DNA of 64,000 bases, taken from the NCBI RefSeq assembly GCF_023343835.1, contig NC_064438.1, positions 58,366,578-58,430,577 on the forward strand, given 5' to 3'. Shown piece by piece: positions 58,485 to 64,000 of this stretch; positions within the stretch are counted from its first letter, which is position 1, and every line of letters begins with the position of its first letter. The position numbers and the translations under genes were made by a program. This stretch comes from Lagopus muta. Taxonomy: Eukaryota > Chordata > Aves > Galliformes > Phasianidae. The notes under the pieces were generated by a model. That model searched no databases. It saw only the letters and a list, made by a program, of their open reading frames with translations, and was not told where the DNA came from.

Positions 58485-58670
58485 ACTGAAGCCACGTGTT
58501 GTAAAATCGTTTGTACACTGATTGATGACTGTTACCAGAGGAAAATCCATATTCTCATGCACGTTCTGGAAATAATCATTGCTTTTAGCCTACATTTGCT
58601 TCCCATTCAATCAAAGCCTCATCCTTGAGATGCGAGAGGGACCTCCAGAAGGTGAGGGATGTATTTGCAG

Positions 58671-58868
58671 GATCATACAATCATTAAGGCTGGAAAAGAC
58701 TTCTAAGGTGATCTTTGAGGTCCAGCTGCCAACCCATCACCACCAAAGACCATCCAGTTCCAGCCCCCATACCACAGGCAGGGTTGCCATAAACTACACA
58801 GACACCAGATGAGGCTGCCCAGGGCCTCCCAACCTGGCCTTGAACACCTCCAGGGATGAGCATCCACA
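58671..58868 (-). mobile_element. CR1 LINE 3' fragment
   Basis: gatcatacaatcattaagg tail, then GGCTGGAAAAGACTTCTAAG, ACCACAGGCAGGGTTGCCAT and CTTGAACACCTCCAGGGATG. Minus orientation. Confidence 0.9.
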
Positions 58869-60535
58869 AAACCATCGTTTTCCTAAGGAACACTGTAAGG
58901 CCATAAGAGAAGAAGGCTCATTTCAGATTGGTTGAGCCACAAATACGTTTTGAGAACACCACAATGCTGGCATCTCCCTCAGCATCCACACCACTTCAGA
59001 GTCTCCAGCGCTAATATTAATGATTAATTAATTATGGCTTTAATGATTTCAAATGCTAGCACAAGGCATAAATAAGCAGAGCAGGACAACTGCTGCAAAA
59101 ATAATTCTAGGAGGACATGCTTGAATTTGCTAGATGAGTTTGTTTAGAGCACTAAACACGTTCTACTTGGTTTTCAGCAGCAGAGGAGTTTAGCAGTGAG
59201 CATTATTGTAAGTGCCTGGAAATGCCAGCACATCTATGAATTTCAGACTCATGACTGTGACTGTCCTCTCCTGAAATTAGAGAAGAGAAATCCTTTTAGG
59301 GATTCCCATCTGCCTGGAGGTGGAGAACACGGGAACAGCTTGTGGCTTCCATCTCCAGCCACAGGAGGCTGGTGGGGCTCATTTGCACCACCTGCCTGGT
59401 GACTAAGTGCTCACCATGAGCACATCAAGGGTCATTCATAGAAAGTACTCATCAAATAGGCTTTCATAGCGAATGTGTATGAGAGCATCAGCTTCCCACA
59501 GACATGTGATGAGAAAAATCACTTCAGGAAGAAAGGCTGCCTCTCCATGGCCATCTAAATGAGGCTGCAGGTTATATTGGCTTTGTTAGTTCTGTCCTAC
59601 TTCAACTCAATATCCCATGTACCTTTATAGCCATGCATGTGGTTATAAACACACACGAACACGTAAACACAAATCCATCACACTTGGCTAAATCATGCTC
59701 AGTGCAGTAAGGTCTTCACTCAAGCTTACTCTAGTGCAAAGCAATCCATGTTAGTGCAACACATTTGTCAGGTCAACGCAGTTCACTCCAAGTACCCTAC
59801 AAGTTTAGTCCTTCTGAAACAGGCAGATGGGAAGGAAGGAACTACAAGTACTTCCAGTCCTTCCTGACAATAACTTTCTAGCAGGACCCACTTCACTGCA
59901 GTGCAACAGGACCGTTTTATTACCGATGAAGTGAGCTAAGGAGTGAGGTGTTCTCTGGGTTTATTCTCAAGGTAGAAGTGTTCTTACTTACTGTTACCTG
60001 CTCTGTCCTCTTCGGTTCTGAGACAACACCTGTAAGCAGAATCAAAGCCCACCACATTCTCTCCTAAAAATCTATTACCCAAAGGCATTTGAGCAAGAGC
60101 AGAGCTTGTGTCAACGGCAGCAAGGCACGGTTTCATTTTTGGCTTTTTCCTGCCTAAGCAATTACCTGTTTCCCCCTTCACTGCTTCCATCACGCACAGA
60201 CGCTGAGTCAGCAGCCTAAAGCTGGGAAGTTCAAAGGCGAGAGGTTCTGGGCCACGCTGCAAGTGCTGGCGTGCCTGCAGGAAGGCAGGTCTGATGATGA
60301 AGGAGTTGATTTGGACTTCAGAAGCTCTAGCTTCAGCTTTGTGACTCTGTGACACCACAAACCTACTTTATCCAACTGGTTAATTATATGCTTAACCGTG
60401 AAGGGTGATTAAAAAAAATTAGGAAAGGAGAAGATTAGAATTAAAGGCATGTCAGAGTCTCCATCTGGGAAGGAGAGCACTTTGAACCATCCTCAGAAAT
60501 GAAGCAAAACCACACGTCAGTTCTGAACAAGACGT
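58869..60535. other. intergenic with candidate element
   Basis: No gene recognised. The 58980-59160 block is noted separately. The rest is plain unique sequence. Confidence 0.45.
58980..59160. promoter_or_regulatory. candidate conserved noncoding element, homeodomain-core cluster
   Basis: CCAGCGCTAATATTAATGAT, then GATTAATTAATTATGGC and CTTTAATGATTTC place at least six TAAT/ATTA cores within 40 bp (59011-59050). The unique AATGCTAGCACAAGGCATAA and AAATAATTCTAGGAGG follow. No coding potential. About 5 kb upstream of BMP4. Enhancer role is inferred. Confidence 0.38.
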
Positions 60536-60620
60536 AGAGTCACTGCATGGCTCAGGTTGGAAGGGACCTTAAAGATCATCCAGTTCCATCCCTCCTGCTG
60601 TGGGCTGCTTGCCACCCGAT
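60536..60620 (-). mobile_element. CR1 LINE 3' fragment
   Basis: agagtcactgcatgg tail remnant, then GGCTCAGGTTGGAAGGGACC and TTAAAGATCATCCAGTTCC. Minus orientation; diverged. Confidence 0.82.
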
Positions 60621-62577
60621 AGATCAGTGCCACCCAGTGCCACAACCCAGCACACAGAAGGCTCTCACAGCATTTCAGTCCCCGTGAGAATACTGGGAGA
60701 GCTACATCATACAAGATTGTTGGATAAGATCTTGTTTATGGCCCATGAAACAACAGTTTTGCTGCTATCAGGGTATGCATTGCCCCACACATCACAGAGG
60801 GACATCCTCACCACTCAGCTCTTGGAGAACAACCAGGGCTGGCTCTCCTTTTGTCGCACTGGCTTGAGAAGAAGAGCAGAAGGGAAACATTGCTGGGAGA
60901 CGGAAGCAAAATCTTCCCTGTAAGCAAGAAGCAAAAAATGAACATGCCTGGAAAGGAAGAACTAAACACATTGTTGTCTGAGCTGGGTTTCCAGCATCTT
61001 TCAGAGATGGGCTTTAGCTTATGGGCTGGCAGCCACAAGGCCTGTGGGCCGAAGAGAGGCCAACTCCTTGACCTGCAGACTTCAGTGCAAAGGCAGTCTG
61101 TGCTCTCTGATACCTAATCCAAATGATGTGGGCAAACCATTGCTGTACGTGTGTACCGTGCCTGTCTGATCCCACAGGCAAACCAGGCTTCTTAATCAGG
61201 GCCATTTGCAGGGTCTACTTGTTTTATTTTTAAAATACAGCTCACAGAGAAAGAAAACCGAGGGACTGTTCCAGGAAAAGAGAGAAGAAAGACATTTAGG
61301 AGAACTATCTAAAATTCAGTTTGAAGAAGGAAGAAAAACTGCAAACATCGCACATCTCTCTGTTATAAATGAAGGGACCCTGGGAGGGAGGTGCTGCACA
61401 CCCACCTGGGCACAAGGGTTTGCAGCCAGATCCCTGAGGAGAAGCAGGAGAGAAAAGTGATATGGGAAATAAGTGAAAACCAAGAAGGCAAATTCAGGCT
61501 GGGCAGAGGGCCAAAGCAAGGCCAAGTGCAATTCTAGAAAATGGGAGCGAAGCCAAAGGCACCAAGGTGTCACAACAGGTTTGTGCTGCTCTGCAAAGAC
61601 AACTGTGAGCGATGCAGCCGGCAGGTGCATGGCATCACAGACCTGGAAGGATGCAGGCTTCGAGCTCGGGTGTTGAACAGATGGCTTAAGATAAGAGTTT
61701 AAAGCAGCATTTTCCATTTGCGTTGTGCCCACTCTCAGTGTGACACTCATGCTTCACAGCAGCAGCCAGCTGGGCACACTGGTGTAGCACTTTGAGTCAC
61801 AAAAAGCAGAACAAGGCAGCTGCAGCAATTTCCCTGAGGATCTCTTTGGTCTCACCCCACATTCCTGCTCGTCCCACCTCTGCCCTGCTGGTTGCTGCCT
61901 CTTCCCACCCTCTGTGCTCATCCCTGAGGAGGCGCAGAGGCAAAGCAGGGCGGAGGGTTCTGCTGCTTCCACTTCAAACCAGGCTGAGCATAGCAAGGAC
62001 ACTTGGGGCCGAGTGGGTTTGGGACTTGAGGGACTCCAAGGAGGAAATTAAGTGGATTAAGACACACGGTTGGAGAGCGGAGGACAGAATGAGGAAGTGA
62101 AGAGAGTTTAGAGCCACTGAGTGTTGACTTGAGTCAGGGACAGCGGATCCAAATACGGATCCAAATCACAAAACAGCAGTGACTTCTTTTTCCAGAGGTT
62201 CCCCTGTTGGTAAGCCACCAAGAGCCCAAAATGAGACAACCCCAGAGGAGGAACCATGAAACAGAAGGCATGACTGGATCACCTTCATCACAGCTTCTGG
62301 TAGGGAAGCATGCTTGAAGCGGATGTCTGAAGGTATTTACAGTGTTGAGAATGGCTGCAGCCTGCAGGCAACAGAAGGGTCACCAGAAAACTGGAGACCT
62401 AACTGGTCTGTGCTTGCAGGAGACAGCTCTGCTCTTTCAGAGGTAGCTCCCAATGCACTCAACATTCTTCAGGATGCAGAGAATTTATCTCACTGAGCAG
62501 CATCCACACAGGCTCATTCTGCCCTGCTGGGCAAAAACTCCTTTCTCCCCAAACAGCAAAACTCCAAGTCCAGCCTG

Positions 62578-62614
62578 CAAACAAAACAAAACAAAAGAAA
62601 ACAAAACAAAACAA
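62578..62614. repeat. (CAAAA)n microsatellite
   Basis: CAAACAAAACAAAACAAAAG followed by further AAAACAAAACAAAAC units. Simple repeat. Confidence 0.9.
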
Positions 62615-63169
62615 CCGACCACAGGCAGCGGACGAAACTACAAAAGCATTTTTTAAAATAAAATAAATAGCTAAAAGCTGAGCTCTGGGCTCGGTGCTGC
62701 ATTCCCACAGTCCTGGCTCTACCAGCTACAGAGATCCCAGAGCTCTTGGCCTTCACGGGGCGAGCAGCTCCGTGTCTCCCATGGCAGAGGGCACACATGG
62801 TGATGTGGCTCGCGTTACTGAGCAGGATCGGATGATAGGTGCAGATCCACGATGCTCAGCAGCAGGCACAGCTGGTCAGCAGCCCACAGGTCAGTCCTTT
62901 CCCTCTGTCTGAACGTCCATCCCCACCTTCCTGCTCTGAAGTAAGAAGAGGCCCTTCCTTCTTCCTTCTCTTGTTGCTGCAGCTCTGCATGGACATGATT
63001 ACAGCACAGGGCATCAGTGCAGTACGTTTCAGCTCACATACACTTGTTACAACCAGAACTGTTGTAAAATGGTTGTTTTGACTGCACCATAAGAAACGAG
63101 CAGTAAATCCAGAGAAAAGCCCTGCCCCACAGCATTGGGAAATGCACTGTCATCCTTTGCTCCCTTTGT

Positions 63170-63700
63170 AGGTCGGGAGATTTTTCTCCACGTAATTTTA
63201 TGCTGCTCAGACACCTGATGACCCGAGTGGTCCCAGGAAAGGGGAATTGGCTTCCTCTTTAAAAAGCCTGCTGTTTATTTGCAATTTAGCTTACCTGACT
63301 TGTTTAAAGCGTTATCAGAGTACGCCCATCTACTTTCTTTTATTCGTTTTCACCTGATATCCAAGATTTGCTTGAATTGAGAATGCCTAAAGCCTCAGGC
63401 GTGTTCCTGGGTGTTCTCAAGTCTTAAATGCCACTGCTTAAAGAGTTAAAGATCTAGATGGCTGCACTAAGAGGATGATAAACTAATCACTCAGTCACTG
63501 CTGGTGAGCCTGGTGTCATTTACTGAAACAAGGAATGCATTTAAAAATGTAAAAGAAACTCCATGCGGTGCAAAAGCCAAAGATGGTTGTTAGATTGTCA
63601 AGGTTTACTTTGGAGAAAGTCCTCAGTTTAATTACTTGCATTTAAACAACAGAAATATTTTTCCACACATTGAAGAACCGAACGTTTTCCTTTCAAGTCA
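63170..63700. promoter_or_regulatory. candidate conserved noncoding element
   Basis: Repeat-free block with TTTATTTGCAATTTAGC near 63273, AAAGCGTTATCAGAGTACGC near 63307, GATGATAAACTAATCACTCAG near 63474, and GTTTAATTACTTGCATTTAA near 63626. Retained CpGs in AT-rich DNA, no coding potential, and about 9 kb upstream of BMP4. Function is inferred. Confidence 0.32.
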
Positions 63701-64000
63701 ATGTGTTTTTTTTAATATGACTCAGGGCAGCAGATTACATTCAGGGGACTACAGAAATATAAGAAAAGGGCTGGGGAGAAAAAAATAAATCTTACAGGGG
63801 CAAGTAAGAGATGTGTCCTATCATAATCATAGGAAAAGCAGATACAGAAATTATAGTACTGCAACTTCACATTTCCCTATTGATTTGTATCTTCTTGTTC
63901 TGTGAAACAGTGTGATAGAAAAGCACAGCTCTCAGCACTCAACAGAAACAGTTTTCTCTTTATGTAAAAGCCAGGCTCTGTTTTGGTGTTAGAAGAAGGA

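Larger units (their letters stand above)
60621..64000. other. CR1-free right end of window
   Basis: No gene recognised. A (CAAAA)n repeat is at 62578-62614 and a candidate noncoding block at 63170-63700. Frames of up to 144 codons near 61316-61750 show no known domain. Confidence 0.45.

Noticed and set aside
1-64000. CRISPR array, bacterial operon or phage-like system
   Set aside because: No regularly spaced direct repeats, no dense gene packing and no prokaryotic signals. The intron structure, CR1 elements and BMP4 mark it as bird nuclear DNA.
1-64000. Endogenous retrovirus LTRs or gag/pol remnants
   Set aside because: No paired TG...CA long terminal repeats, primer-binding site or polymerase-type motifs were noticed. 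Solo LTRs of low similarity cannot be excluded without a library search.

Overview
The window is vertebrate nuclear DNA from a bird, most likely a galliform (chicken, turkey or quail type). Three things point there: about 30 truncated CR1 LINE tails, several ending in the CR1-type ATTCTGTG/ATTCTATG octamer repeats; one decayed copy of a mariner element resembling the chicken Galluhop family; and one recognisable gene whose product is an avian-type bone morphogenetic protein 4 (BMP4). No mammalian SINEs of the Alu or B1 kind are seen. The species cannot be fixed from the sequence alone.

Layout. BMP4 lies on the minus strand at about 51.1-54.1 kb. A GC-rich promoter and 5' noncoding exon (upstream of 53867) are followed by a 424-bp intron, coding exon 1 (53442-53066), an 884-bp intron, and coding exon 2 (52181-51337). 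A short 3'UTR ends near a poly(A) signal at 51142-51147. The joined coding sequence is 404 codons plus stop and carries every hallmark of BMP4. The 5' exon also carries a 17-codon upstream ORF that runs across the splice junction and overlaps the BMP4 start codon.

The rest, about 51 kb downstream of BMP4 and about 10 kb upstream, shows no second gene. The many small reading frames there look like chance or lie in CR1 copies. This matches BMP4 sitting in a gene desert in vertebrates, where distant enhancers control it. Several repeat-free, AT-rich blocks have the texture of conserved noncoding elements: about 4.9-5.25, 8.9-9.6, 19.66-19.96, 23.7-23.96, 34.5-35.7, 37.08-37.4, 41.8-42.1, 44.4-44.6, 50.4-50.55, 52.5-52.64, 55.3-55.56, 59.0-59.16 and 63.17-63.7 kb. 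They are offered as candidate regulatory elements by inspection only; no alignment was run.

Other structure includes a perfect 63-bp tandem duplication just beyond the BMP4 poly(A) site, a 21-nt palindrome in the BMP4 3'UTR, a perfect tRNA-type T-arm/B-box in the first BMP4 intron, a C/A-only degenerate minisatellite at 33.5-33.8 kb, a possible ancient MIR fragment at 44.7 kb, and assorted microsatellites. CR1 copies are absent from about 48.7 to 54.85 kb around BMP4 and from 30.3 to 36.2 kb.
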